Shown: positions 1 through 7,908, counted from the stretch's first letter. The stretch is 61,824 nucleotides of DNA from Cyanobacteria bacterium REEB67 (GCA_018971775.1 JAGXAB010000031.1:1-61824), one strand, 5' to 3'. Numbers and translations are program-made. Notes: generated by a model from the letters alone, not told the origin.

Positions 1-49
1 GAGAAGAGCAAACGATATTCAATAAGGCAAGACAAATTAGTTTTCGCAT
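1..49 (-). CDS. Start of an LprI-like secreted protein (partial, cut by window edge)
   Basis: The reverse strand from an ATG at 49 reads MRKLICLALLNIVCSS and runs off the window. 13 of these 16 residues match the start of the LprI-domain protein at 6420-7100 (MRKIICLALLTMVCSS), so this is the signal peptide of a paralog of that gene. An AGGAG at 61-65 lies 11 bases before the ATG. Only the signal peptide is visible; the function is inferred from the paralog. Confidence 0.7.
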   Translation of the reverse strand, partial: MRKLICLALLNIVCSS

Positions 50-120
50 CTGGTCAATTTCTCCTATCATTACAGTGCTAAATAAACTGTAAAATTAACT
101 TGAATAATCCGATGTCTTCT
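24..120. repeat. Direct repeat, left copy (start and leader of LprI-like gene)
   Basis: Bases 24-120 align without gaps to 7075-7171, with roughly three quarters of positions identical by eye. The repeat covers the first codons, the ribosome binding site and the upstream leader of two LprI-like genes in the same orientation. The two copies flank the block holding the HNH fusion, HigBA and the peptidase/paralog operon. Confidence 0.7.
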
Positions 121-141
121 CTAATAGCCCACTCCGACATC

Positions 142-1860
142 TTACATCTCCCAATCGGGCAACTGCAAATTTCTCTTTAGCGCAGCGCGCTTCAAAGCAA
201 TACCCTCAAAAATCTGCGCGTTTGCAGTCATGCCACCACCGCTCATTCCGAGAGGCAGAGCGGCATTTGCCTCACTGACAAATCTGTGGCCCAAACCAAA
301 ATCGTCATTTTCGACATAGCCGATCTGCCACCACTCTTCCAGTCGCTGTCGGGCAGTTTCAAGCATCGCCGCTGTAACTAATTTGTCTCGCTTATGCTTT
401 TGATTGACGACGCGGTTCGTCGGCATGAGATTCCACAGATCGCCGCATGGCCAGGCCGCAAAAGGGAAACAATGATCAACATCGAAATTGTTTGCACTTA
501 ACCTTTGACCGCTCCAGATGCAACGCAGCGGGCGATCAGCTAAAAGCAATCCATTGGTAACAGCGCGCACGAGAGTGGTATCACGCTCGGGGTCCAGCCA
601 GACAAGTGCCTGCATCAGCCGGTCATAGCTCGCGTCGCGCTCCTGCGCTTTCAAATAAGACTGCATCAAGCGCACCCACTCGCCCAGCAGCGATGGCTCG
701 ATCCAGGAGGCGAATCGACTCATCGCGTTCCAGATTTCTCTGGGAATGCGCATTTCACCAAAAGATACGAGAAATTGCTCATCAAGCGTGAAGGCCGTCG
801 CCTTGATCAGCCTACCACCGGGGATAGTTTCAAAGATCTGTTTATCACTGTTTGGATAGCGGATGTAATAGGCCGGATTTTTATGAATAGTATTCTTCGC
901 ATCAACGAGCACCATCGCCAGCCACTCGGCATCGGTGCCGGTAAAAGTCGCGCCAATGCGCAGATCGTAGACGGATAATTTATGCAACTGGCGAAAAGGT
1001 TCGCGCGCGAAAGACAACCCTTTTCCAGACGCGTTTGGTGGCATCTGAGGAATATCCTGCTCCACAAGTAGCTTGTAGGTGCGCAGCCAGTAGAGCGCCA
1101 CAAGACCAAGGGGTATTGAAACTTGATCGTCAGGAGTTATTTTTGCCATGCCGGAGGCACTATCAGCGATGCGCACCAGAATGCGTAGCAAGGCAAGCTT
1201 GTATGTCGAAGACTTACTTTCATTGAGGATGATATGCCGTAGGAGCGGTAGGGCTTCCGTGCCGTCTTCAGGCAGCTTCAGACAAACAGTTTCCCAAAGC
1301 ACGCCCTCTCGATCGAGCGCATCTTCCGATTTGAAGACTCGATGGACCGCCAGTCCATACTGCCGAGAAAGTTTCTCGATTTCGTCAACACTGACAGGGT
1401 AGGCCTCCCGTCCATCATCAAAATCCCCGTGCCGAAGAGTGAAAACAATCATGCCGCCGGCCCTCAGCAATGAGAGCATCTTCCGAAATGCCCGTTGCCT
1501 ATCGCCTGGCGCGACATGCATCCAAACGGCGCTGAGCCAGACCAAATCAAAGGAAAGGCCGAGCCCCATCGTTTTTTCGAGGCCCGGCAGCGTATCTTGC
1601 TGCCAGCGGATTTCCGGCTCTTTGTGCAGCTCTCTGGCCCTGGCAAGCATGGCGGCCGCCGGCTCGACGGCTAAGACCTGACAGCCGGAGCGAGCGAACC
1701 AGGCGGCGTCCCTTCCGGAGCCGGCGCCGACATCCAGCACAGCGCTACCGGCTGGAGGCATCAAATCACGCATCTGGCTGTGGACGTGCTCAAAGCTGAG
1801 CGACTCGTAGGACTCGACGTATTTGTCGGCGCGCTCGTTGTATGGCTTGATTGAGCTCAA
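142..1860 (-). CDS. Class I SAM methyltransferase fused to HNH endonuclease domain
   Basis: A 572-residue fusion. Residues about 1-200 form a class I SAM methyltransferase with motif I VLDVGAGSGRDAAWFA near residue 41 and an acidic strand-2 end (AVEPA). It is of the small-molecule type and has no NPPY/NPPW DNA-methylase motif. A middle region of about 250 residues (with PLGLVALYWLR) is unassigned. Residues about 447-493 form an HNH nuclease with CIWSGQ, DVDHCFPF (metal/catalytic His) and an NLMPTNRVVNQKHKRDK tail. The gene is divergent from higBA across a 135-base gap. The combination suggests DNA restriction or defence, or modification of a nuclease product; the methyl acceptor cannot be told. 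Confidence 0.75.
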   Translation of the reverse strand: MSSIKPYNERADKYVESYESLSFEHVHSQMRDLMPPAGSAVLDVGAGSGRDAAWFARSGCQVLAVEPAAAMLARARELHKEPEIRWQQDTLPGLEKTMGLGLSFDLVWLSAVWMHVAPGDRQRAFRKMLSLLRAGGMIVFTLRHGDFDDGREAYPVSVDEIEKLSRQYGLAVHRVFKSEDALDREGVLWETVCLKLPEDGTEALPLLRHIILNESKSSTYKLALLRILVRIADSASGMAKITPDDQVSIPLGLVALYWLRTYKLLVEQDIPQMPPNASGKGLSFAREPFRQLHKLSVYDLRIGATFTGTDAEWLAMVLVDAKNTIHKNPAYYIRYPNSDKQIFETIPGGRLIKATAFTLDEQFLVSFGEMRIPREIWNAMSRFASWIEPSLLGEWVRLMQSYLKAQERDASYDRLMQALVWLDPERDTTLVRAVTNGLLLADRPLRCIWSGQRLSANNFDVDHCFPFAAWPCGDLWNLMPTNRVVNQKHKRDKLVTAAMLETARQRLEEWWQIGYVENDDFGLGHRFVSEANAALPLGMSGGGMTANAQIFEGIALKRAALKRNLQLPDWEM

Positions 1861-1919
1861 TGCTTCTCCGCGTAGCTAGGACGCCTGAGGCTTATATTCC
1901 CCGGAGACCAATTATCGCA

Positions 1920-1937
1920 TTTTGGGACTTCCCAAAA
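1920..1937. promoter_or_regulatory. Palindromic operator 1 upstream of higBA
   Basis: TTTTGGGA-CT-TCCCAAAA, perfect 8-base arms with a 2-base centre. It shares the TGGGA/TCCCA half-site with the palindrome at 1961-1977. It lies between the divergent HNH-fusion gene and higB. HigA proteins typically repress their own promoter, so it is a likely HigA site and may also affect the divergent gene. Confidence 0.6.
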
Positions 1938-1960
1938 CGGTAAGAAACACTTGCGAACCT

Positions 1961-1977
1961 TTTCCCAATATGGGAAA
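1961..1977. promoter_or_regulatory. Palindromic operator 2 upstream of higBA
   Basis: TTTCCCA-ATA-TGGGAAA, perfect 7-base arms, ending 21 bases before the higB ATG. A TTGCGA at 1951-1956 and an AATAAT at 1976-1981 could be the -35 and -10 boxes (19-base spacing), in which case this site fills the spacer. The shared half-site with 1920-1937 suggests cooperative binding by HigA. Confidence 0.6.
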
Positions 1978-1998
1978 TAATCAGATAAGGAGCACTTG

Positions 1999-2286
1999 AT
2001 GCAAGTCATCCACTGGGGAAGAGCACGCCAATTTTTCCAGCGACACAAGGCAGCGGAAGCGCCTCTCAAACAATGGAAGACAGCCGTACAGGCGGCCGAA
2101 TGGAAAAATTTTCCAGACGTCCGCCGAACCTTCAATACAGCGGACTGGGTCGACGGCAAAATCGTCTTCGACATCAAAGGAAACGACTATAGATTGGTGA
2201 CCATCGCCCAATTCGAGAATGGAAAGCTCCATATTCGCCACGTATTAACGCACGAAGAATATGACGAAGGCGATTGGGATAGCTAG
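1999..2286 (+). CDS. higB: HigB-type mRNA interferase toxin
   Basis: A 95-residue protein of the HigB family (RelE-like fold). It has the family signature regions WKxAVxxAxWKNFPDVRR, a VFDIKGNDYRL core and a C-terminal IRHVLTHEEYD. These toxins cleave mRNA at the ribosome. The ATG at 1999 is preferred over the TTG at 1996 because AAGGAG at 1987-1992 lies six bases upstream. It is followed 11 bases later by the antitoxin gene, in the toxin-first order typical of higBA. Confidence 0.88.
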   Translation: MQVIHWGRARQFFQRHKAAEAPLKQWKTAVQAAEWKNFPDVRRTFNTADWVDGKIVFDIKGNDYRLVTIAQFENGKLHIRHVLTHEEYDEGDWDS

Positions 2287-2297
2287 GAGACAGAGCA

Positions 2298-2711
2298 ATG
2301 GCAACAGTTATTGACGAAGAAACCAAAGCTTACCAGAAGCTGATCAAACGCTTTCCGCTTCGTCCCATTCGCGACAACAAACAAAACGACCTTGCTGCCG
2401 GTGTTTGCGACGCACTTGTTGAACGCGGGGACCAACTTAGTCAGGCCGAGCGCGACTATCTGGAAGTGCTGACGGACATCATCGCCAAGTATGAATCGAA
2501 ATGGACTGACGAGTGCGCAAAGATGTCGCCACGCGATTTGATTCAATATCTGATGACGCAAAACAACCTCGCACAAAAGGATCTCGTTCCGGAATTTGGT
2601 TCGCCAAGTAGAGTGTCGGAGTTTCTGAAAGGCGAGCGACACCTCAGCATGGAACAAACCAAGCGACTTGCAGAGCGTTTTAAGCTAAACATCGCCGCGT
2701 TGATTGAGTAG
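2298..2711 (+). CDS. higA: HigA-type antitoxin, XRE helix-turn-helix
   Basis: A 137-residue protein. The C-terminal part (about residues 75-135) is a Cro/C1-type helix-turn-helix with MTQNNLAQKDLVPEFGSPSRVSEFLKGER, a typical HigA arrangement. The N-terminal part, acidic with an ERDYLEVL segment, resembles the toxin-neutralising region. It sits 11 bases behind higB and would bind the palindromes at 1920-1977. Confidence 0.88.
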   Translation: MATVIDEETKAYQKLIKRFPLRPIRDNKQNDLAAGVCDALVERGDQLSQAERDYLEVLTDIIAKYESKWTDECAKMSPRDLIQYLMTQNNLAQKDLVPEFGSPSRVSEFLKGERHLSMEQTKRLAERFKLNIAALIE

Positions 2712-2787
2712 GATAAACTATCAGGCGCAGGAAACACGACATCTTTTACAAGAGGCACGCATCTCAGCGTAAAGGGAGAGAACAATT

Positions 2788-3348
2788 ATGACTACTTGCG
2801 AGCCGGTTTCACTCCAGTTTATCAAATCCACTGAAGACGGTTGGCGGTTTTTTACAGTCAAATTCGCCGATGGTATCTCAGCTTTTGCACGCGTTAATCA
2901 GCAAGGTGAAGAAATCGAATTTGACGACAGCGGTTTGCGAGATCGCGTCGTCCTCAAGAAATCAGCGCGTGAAAATTTACTCCTCGCAGTGAAAGCCTTC
3001 AACAAAGCTGGTGCTATTTTGATGCAAGAAGACGGACCGGTGACAGCAGCTGAGCCATGTTTTGTCCCACCGAAAATGCGCCCAATACTACTAATGGCCG
3101 AAGGTGTTGACTCTCAGGGCATGTATCTGTATCGCGTAGTCTTTCAACAAGAAAACTGTCAAATCGAGCATCGCTTTAACGTAGAGCCAAAACTGCACAG
3201 CCTGGATTACGACGACAACTTCTACGATGCAATGGGAAAATCAACGAGCTTAGTGAGGCCGCTATTTTCGGCGATTATTCATTTCTTTCGGGCGGCTCAT
3301 CCGGAGCACGAGATTAAATCTGCACTCAGTCGTCACTCGACGACTTAA
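2788..3348 (+). CDS. Paralog family protein, copy 1 (candidate immunity/inhibitor)
   Basis: A 186-residue cytoplasmic-looking protein with no signal peptide. It is the first of four paralogs (with 4654-5196, 5193-5744, 5747-6292). Shared blocks are FNKAGAI at 71-77, GPVTAAEP at 83-90, PPKMRPI at 94-100, and a C-terminal FYDAMGKSTSLVRPLFSAI segment. Both halves run from beta-rich sequence into an amphipathic helix (LLLAVKAFNKA; PLFSAIIHFFRAA), suggesting an internal duplication. GGGAGAG precedes the ATG. No known family was recognised. Its place beside a cysteine peptidase suggests an inhibitor or immunity role (inference). Confidence 0.75.
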   Translation: MTTCEPVSLQFIKSTEDGWRFFTVKFADGISAFARVNQQGEEIEFDDSGLRDRVVLKKSARENLLLAVKAFNKAGAILMQEDGPVTAAEPCFVPPKMRPILLMAEGVDSQGMYLYRVVFQQENCQIEHRFNVEPKLHSLDYDDNFYDAMGKSTSLVRPLFSAIIHFFRAAHPEHEIKSALSRHSTT

Positions 3349-3350
3349 AT

Positions 3351-4235
3351 GTGAGCGAAAACAATTCGCGATCCGGGAATAATAATTTCGCTCTGACATC
3401 CCAAGAGAAGTCTCCGATGTACCAAGACAAACAGCCCTCACCTGAACAACCTGGCGACAAAGCAAAAGACACAGTCGTCGGCAAGGACGGCCTGTCAGCG
3501 CGCGACGACGTTTCACGAGCGGCTGCCCCGAAGGATCTGGCGGAGGCGGAGAGACGCCGCACTTTTAAAAGCACGGGCTCTTTTGATCCCGAGCAGGAAA
3601 TGAGCATAGAAATCGACATGGGCAACGGTCAAACAGCCTCTCGTCGTAGCAAATCAGATACCCCCTTCGACCTTGCCGCCGCGTCAAAAAGAGACGAGGA
3701 GAGGCGGTTGGAAGCGATTCGAGCAACTCATCCATTGACGAGCGGAGGAGTTTTACAAGCTGGTCTGATTTACGACGAAAGCCCACTGAAATATGGCGGC
3801 GTCAAAAATGCCGACGACGTGGCCGAAAAGTTGAGTGGCGAAGCAGAAGGGCTCGGCGAAGCATTTAACGAAGGCATCGCCGCTGCAGCAAAAGACCCGA
3901 ATCTGGCTAATAAGGGCCTGGCCGATGCGGCTAAAACAGTCACTAACGCCGGCGCTTATGTTGCAGACAAAGTAATGAGCCAGGATTGGGACGGCGTCAC
4001 ACGCGATGCGGAGAAAGTAGTCGAGCAGGTCGTAAATGCCAGCGACAAATACAGCGCAATGTCGCAGCACGACCAGGGCAAAGTGATTGGCAAATATTTC
4101 ATGCCGGCCTTTACACCTGATTTGCCAGGTATTGTCCAGGAAGCGAAGACGCTTGGAAAGAGCGAGGAAGCACTGGCGGAGATAGAAGGCAAAACTCTTG
4201 CCGGTCAGCAGGATTTTAAACACTGGGAAAATTAA
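3351..4235 (+). CDS. N-terminal part of a frameshifted C39/papain-like peptidase protein
   Basis: A 294-residue frame starting at GTG 3351, two bases after copy 1 stops; an in-frame ATG at 3417 is an alternative start. The first 100 residues are polar and rich in Lys, Asp, Ser and Pro, so likely disordered. Residues about 150-280 are helical and Ala-rich (AEGLGEAFNEGIAAAAKD and KVVEQVVNASD). There is no signal peptide. The frame stops at 4235, exactly where an adjacent frame takes up a peptidase domain, so the two pieces were probably one gene of about 430 residues. Confidence 0.7.
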   Translation: MSENNSRSGNNNFALTSQEKSPMYQDKQPSPEQPGDKAKDTVVGKDGLSARDDVSRAAAPKDLAEAERRRTFKSTGSFDPEQEMSIEIDMGNGQTASRRSKSDTPFDLAAASKRDEERRLEAIRATHPLTSGGVLQAGLIYDESPLKYGGVKNADDVAEKLSGEAEGLGEAFNEGIAAAAKDPNLANKGLADAAKTVTNAGAYVADKVMSQDWDGVTRDAEKVVEQVVNASDKYSAMSQHDQGKVIGKYFMPAFTPDLPGIVQEAKTLGKSEEALAEIEGKTLAGQQDFKHWEN

Positions 4236-4303
4236 ACGAAAGACCCTCCGACGAAGTTGTAAAACAAATTCATCCCAGGTCATGTGTTTCTGCTTGCGGA
4301 GAA

Positions 4304-4654
4304 ATGATCAGCGAGGGACTTCTCAAGCAAGAAGATCTGATCTCAAAACTCGGCACGCCGGCACAGACCAAAAATCTAGCTAAACTGCTAGGTCCAGAAT
4401 GGAGAGGTGACTACTTCAGTCCCAATAGTCTCCGAGCCATTGTTGAGCGGGGACCATTTGTAGCCGAACTTCGCCCCTGGTTCCGAGAAGGCGAGCGTGC
4501 CCAGGAGGCTCACGCAGTGGTGGTAGACGGCCTAACGCAAGCTGGCACTCTCGCTATACGTGACCCGGCTGAAGGTTCACGGTACGAAATGACTTTGGAA
4601 GCGTTTAAACATAATTGGACGTATGCAGCTGTATTTCGTGAGAAAATAAAGTAA
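4304..4654 (+). CDS. C39/papain-like cysteine peptidase domain (C-terminal piece)
   Basis: From the ATG at 4304 this reads 116 residues, but the same frame is open back to 4220. The upstream codons encode HPRSCVSACGEM, which holds the likely catalytic Cys. No ATG, GTG or TTG lies in frame before that Cys, so an intact enzyme needs a frameshift from 3351-4235. The C-terminal half has AHAVVVDGL (catalytic His) and AIRDPAEGSRYEM (Asp), then an F...W helix, as in C39-like peptidases. Its TAA overlaps the ATG of paralog copy 2 (TAATG), showing translational coupling. Confidence 0.65.
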   Translation: MISEGLLKQEDLISKLGTPAQTKNLAKLLGPEWRGDYFSPNSLRAIVERGPFVAELRPWFREGERAQEAHAVVVDGLTQAGTLAIRDPAEGSRYEMTLEAFKHNWTYAAVFREKIK

Positions 4655-5196
4655 TGACCATGAACCAACCCTTCAGTATTGAACTGTTAAAGCAAGACGC
4701 CGATGGCGTCGGTCACTACCGCCTGTCATTACAAAACCAAGGCAAAACAACTGAAGAGTCTATCGCCATAAAATACCAACGTCGCAGTCAGAACACTTCA
4801 AACAATTGTAATCGTTATTCCGAAGGCGAAATAATCCCGCAAAAAGCTCTAGAAAACGCCTTATACAATTTTGATCGCGCGACACATCGAATGATGCTCG
4901 AAGAAGGACCAATCGAAGTTGTTCCACCGGCACAATTGCCAAACAAGGTCAAACCTCATAAGCTCACCTTCAAAGGCAAAAAAGACGAGAATACATTTTT
5001 ATACATCGTCGAATTCGAAACAGAATCCGGCACCAAAGAGTACACATTTGCGGTAACCGGTGGCGAAATTCCCGGCGTTAATTTCGATGATGAATTTTTT
5101 GAAGACCTCGGACAAACAACGCAGTTTGCCGATGCACTGCTCGCCGCTATCTTAGAATTTCATCTCGCTAGAAATGCTGAGACTAATATTAGATGA
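4654..5196 (+). CDS. Paralog family protein, copy 2
   Basis: A 180-residue member of the four-copy family and the most diverged: FDRATH replaces FDKAGH (73-78) and NKVKPHKL replaces the KMRPI block. It keeps the PPAQLP linker and the C-terminal FFEDLGQTTQFADALLAAI segment. The start overlaps the peptidase stop by one base and its own TGA overlaps the ATG of copy 3 (ATGA). An ATG two codons downstream is an alternative start. No signal peptide. Confidence 0.75.
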   Translation: MTMNQPFSIELLKQDADGVGHYRLSLQNQGKTTEESIAIKYQRRSQNTSNNCNRYSEGEIIPQKALENALYNFDRATHRMMLEEGPIEVVPPAQLPNKVKPHKLTFKGKKDENTFLYIVEFETESGTKEYTFAVTGGEIPGVNFDDEFFEDLGQTTQFADALLAAILEFHLARNAETNIR

Positions 5197-5744
5197 GCAG
5201 TGCGGCAACCCCATCCATTAAATATCTTGGCCGTAACGCTGACGGATCCAGCGAGTATTCGATGGCTGTCGCAACAGGAGCCGAACTTTTAGAATATGTC
5301 ATCACAGTCGCAGCGCGCAACCCAAAAACTGATTTAGTTCAACAGCCTGCAGTCACATCAGCCGGAAGCAACATCTCCCCCGACATGCGCACAACTATAG
5401 AAAACTTTGACAAGGCCGGACACATCATGATGTTTGAGCATGGAGACGTCGAAGCCGCAGCACCATTTGCAGTACCAGAAAAAATGCGCCCAATTGAGAT
5501 AGTCGCCTTAGCAGAAGACAAAAATGGAATGTTTCCCTTTGACGTAACCCTGGAAACTGCATCAGGCAATATAAGATATAGATTCAACGTCACTGCCGGT
5601 CCAACGCCTGGCCTGCATTGGGAAAAGAATTTCACCGCCGCTATGGGCGGCTCGACTCACTTCGCCACACCGTTACTGGATGCGATTATCGGTTTTTTCG
5701 AAGTAAATAATCGAAAGAGCATTTCGGCGAACCAGGCGCGTTGA
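5193..5744 (+). CDS. Paralog family protein, copy 3
   Basis: 183 residues. It has FDKAGHIMMFEHGDVEAAAP around 72-91, PEKMRPIEI near 95-103, and a C-terminal AMGGSTHFATPLLDAIIGFF segment. It starts with ATG overlapping the previous stop. It is closest in pattern to copy 4. It lacks a signal peptide and membrane segment, so it should be cytoplasmic. Function unknown; see 2788-3348. Confidence 0.75.
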   Translation: MSSAATPSIKYLGRNADGSSEYSMAVATGAELLEYVITVAARNPKTDLVQQPAVTSAGSNISPDMRTTIENFDKAGHIMMFEHGDVEAAAPFAVPEKMRPIEIVALAEDKNGMFPFDVTLETASGNIRYRFNVTAGPTPGLHWEKNFTAAMGGSTHFATPLLDAIIGFFEVNNRKSISANQAR

Positions 5745-5746
5745 CG

Positions 5747-6292
5747 ATGACAACTCCAACAAGACTTATCTACGAAACAGCTAACGCGGAAGGATCCCAC
5801 ACGTATCGCGTATTTTCCAGCTCTGGCAGTGGTGATGAGCAATCGGCGCTCATTACTATCGGCAAAAGAAAACTCGATAAGTCTGGGCATGACAAACCCA
5901 CTATTTCTCACTCACTCAACGCCAACGCAAATAAAACCTTGCTCGAAGCAATTGAAGATTTCGACAAAGCCGGACACATTCTCACCTTCGAGTGCGGGCC
6001 AATCACAGCCGCGCCGCCCCTGACCGTACCGCCTCCGATGCGGCCGATTGAGCTTCAGTATTCGATCGAGCCACAGAAGTCCGAACAACAATGCATTATT
6101 GTGATGGAAGTTTCGAGCAACAATCACAGGCAGTATACTTTCGATGCCTCAGACGAACCGGCGGTTAATTTAAGATATCCAAAAGAATTTTTCAAAGATA
6201 TGGGTGGCTGTATCGACCTGGCAGCGCCACTGTTTGATGCCATTCGCAAATTTTATATCGCACGACGGCCGGAATTAGACGAAACAACGTAA
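5747..6292 (+). CDS. Paralog family protein, copy 4
   Basis: 181 residues from the ATG at 5747; a TTG at 5741 overlapping the copy 3 stop would add two residues. It has FDKAGHI near 72-78, the GPITAAPP block, PPMRPIEL near 96-103 and a C-terminal FFKDMGGCIDLAAPLFDAI. It is the last gene of the operon, facing the LprI-like gene tail to tail with 127 bases between. Function unknown; see 2788-3348. Confidence 0.75.
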   Translation: MTTPTRLIYETANAEGSHTYRVFSSSGSGDEQSALITIGKRKLDKSGHDKPTISHSLNANANKTLLEAIEDFDKAGHILTFECGPITAAPPLTVPPPMRPIELQYSIEPQKSEQQCIIVMEVSSNNHRQYTFDASDEPAVNLRYPKEFFKDMGGCIDLAAPLFDAIRKFYIARRPELDETT

Positions 6293-6419
6293 TCCACAAT
6301 AAATTGACTGATTGGCCAACCAGCGCAGGATTTTCATAAACCTGGTCAAGCAAGACAAAACAAAATAAGACAAGACCAGACAATATAGATTCAGATGGTC
6401 CCTGACTCCGCATTTGCGT

Positions 6420-7100
6420 CTAATAAGTAATACGGCTCCCGGTGCAAACATCTCCTTCAGGTATGCCCCGCACCCAACCATCCAGTTCTTTGACACGGGC
6501 CTTATCAAGCTGGACGATACGGCTGTATTTTGCCGCAGACGAATCCTTGGTCGAAGCATCCAACGCTTGCCAGGCGTCAGAGTCTGCATCTCGAAACGCC
6601 GTCCAGGCAGTTTGCGCCTGTTGATATTTCTTCGTGAAGAGCGGCTCCTCTGGTGTCGCAGCTTTCAGCCCTTTTTTAAATTGGCTGTCCACAGCGGCGT
6701 TACCAGTCGCGACCATGGCCGCACTTGCCGGCAATGGAGCGGCATGATTGAGAAGCAATTTCAAATCTTTAGTGCGCGCCTTTGTCAAACCACCTAGCTC
6801 GCTGGACCGGCACATATCAAAGGCGCTGCCATAATAACTTGGGTCTGCATTTGGCCACACCGCGTCGAGATGCTTGTCACGATAGACAATCCAGGCCGAT
6901 TCAGCCTTTCGTAACTTGGTTATAAACTCAGTATTGGTCGCATACTTTGCCAATACATTTCGCCAGACTGCGTTCAATTCTTTGTCACTTTTAGCACTGC
7001 CCTGACCAGCCTGCTGATTCAGCTCCGTCTGCGACTGAGCAAAAACAGCTTGTGAGGAGCAAACCATAGTTAGTAAGGCAAGACAAATTATTTTGCGCAT
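6420..7100 (-). CDS. Secreted protein with two LprI-like domains
   Basis: 226 residues from the ATG at 7100, chosen because a GGAG lies upstream and a signal peptide (MRKIICLALLTMVCSSQAVF) follows directly. The mature part carries two copies of an LprI-type (DUF1311) pattern: AESAWIVYRDKHLDAVW with a later CRSSELGGLTKARTKDL, then AQTAWTAFRDADSDAW with RIVQLDKARVKELDGW. LprI proteins are periplasmic or lipid-linked lysozyme inhibitors; the exact target here is not shown. A paralog begins at the left edge of the window. Confidence 0.8.
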   Translation of the reverse strand: MRKIICLALLTMVCSSQAVFAQSQTELNQQAGQGSAKSDKELNAVWRNVLAKYATNTEFITKLRKAESAWIVYRDKHLDAVWPNADPSYYGSAFDMCRSSELGGLTKARTKDLKLLLNHAAPLPASAAMVATGNAAVDSQFKKGLKAATPEEPLFTKKYQQAQTAWTAFRDADSDAWQALDASTKDSSAAKYSRIVQLDKARVKELDGWVRGIPEGDVCTGSRITY

Positions 7101-7171
7101 CTGGTGAATATCTCCAATTATTGCAGTCCTTAGCAACAGTATAAATTACCTTGAACAATCTGGGGCCTTCT
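7075..7171. repeat. Direct repeat, right copy
   Basis: Matches 24-120 (offset 7051) through the signal-peptide codons, the start and the leader of the LprI-like gene. Same orientation as the left copy, so the 7 kb between could have been inserted by duplication or could be lost by recombination. Confidence 0.7.
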
Positions 7172-7275
7172 CCATCCTTCTTCCTAATACTTGTGGCCAG
7201 AATTTGGCTCACCAGGGCCCGACGTTGTAAACTAAAACATCTTCGCTGATTGAGCCTGCGGACATCTGGATTGAT

Positions 7276-7908
7276 ATGCCACCTTCCCCTGACACAAATG
7301 ACGACACCAACAACGAGCAGGACAAGACGACTGCCAGCTCACCACCTGCGGTGCCAAATGCCGATACTGACTCGCAGCATTCACTCATCGACGGCATGTA
7401 TAAAACCGAAGGAGAAATCGACGCAGGTGGCGCCGACAGTGTTGGCGATTCAAAAACATCTATCAAACCATCTGTAGCGATAGGCATATTTACATCGATT
7501 TTTTTGGTCACCGCTATCGGTGCCGCGATCTCATTCTTTTCACATAAGACACCAGCAGGCTTGCCGACGACATCGGCCTACAGGCCCAGACCGGCCGATA
7601 ATGCGCTAGACCTGACGGCAAAGAAATATCCGTTCTCCGAGAATTATTTACAAAAATCTCTGGCCTCTGCTCGCAGTGGCGATTGGCTCAATGCCCTTAC
7701 CGCGAGTGTCAAGTCACTCAACAATTTGAAGGAGCATCTGAGAAAAAATACCGATAGCGCAGCAATGCCGGAGTACAATGCAGCGCTCAGCATACGCAAC
7801 ACTGTCATTGCCCTGTCCTACCTGAAGAACGGAGCGCTGGGCAAAGACTTGCAACGTCAAAAAATTGCCCTCATTTACATCAATAAGGCGATTAATTGCG
7901 ACGCTTAG
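7276..7908 (+). CDS. Membrane-anchored TPR-type protein, part before in-frame TAG
   Basis: 210 residues. An acidic, polar N-terminus (about 1-70) is followed by one membrane segment (SVAIGIFTSIFLVTAIGAA, about 72-92) and an alpha-helical repeat region containing SLASARSGDWLNALTASVKS. It stops at a TAG (7906-7908), but the same reading frame continues as repeat-like sequence to 8343, so this looks like one 355-codon gene with a nonsense codon. Confidence 0.6.
   Translation: MPPSPDTNDDTNNEQDKTTASSPPAVPNADTDSQHSLIDGMYKTEGEIDAGGADSVGDSKTSIKPSVAIGIFTSIFLVTAIGAAISFFSHKTPAGLPTTSAYRPRPADNALDLTAKKYPFSENYLQKSLASARSGDWLNALTASVKSLNNLKEHLRKNTDSAAMPEYNAALSIRNTVIALSYLKNGALGKDLQRQKIALIYINKAINCDA

Noticed and set aside
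3753..4283. 176-residue minus-strand frame under the peptidase N-terminal gene
   Set aside because: The sense frame is better supported by coupling and composition.
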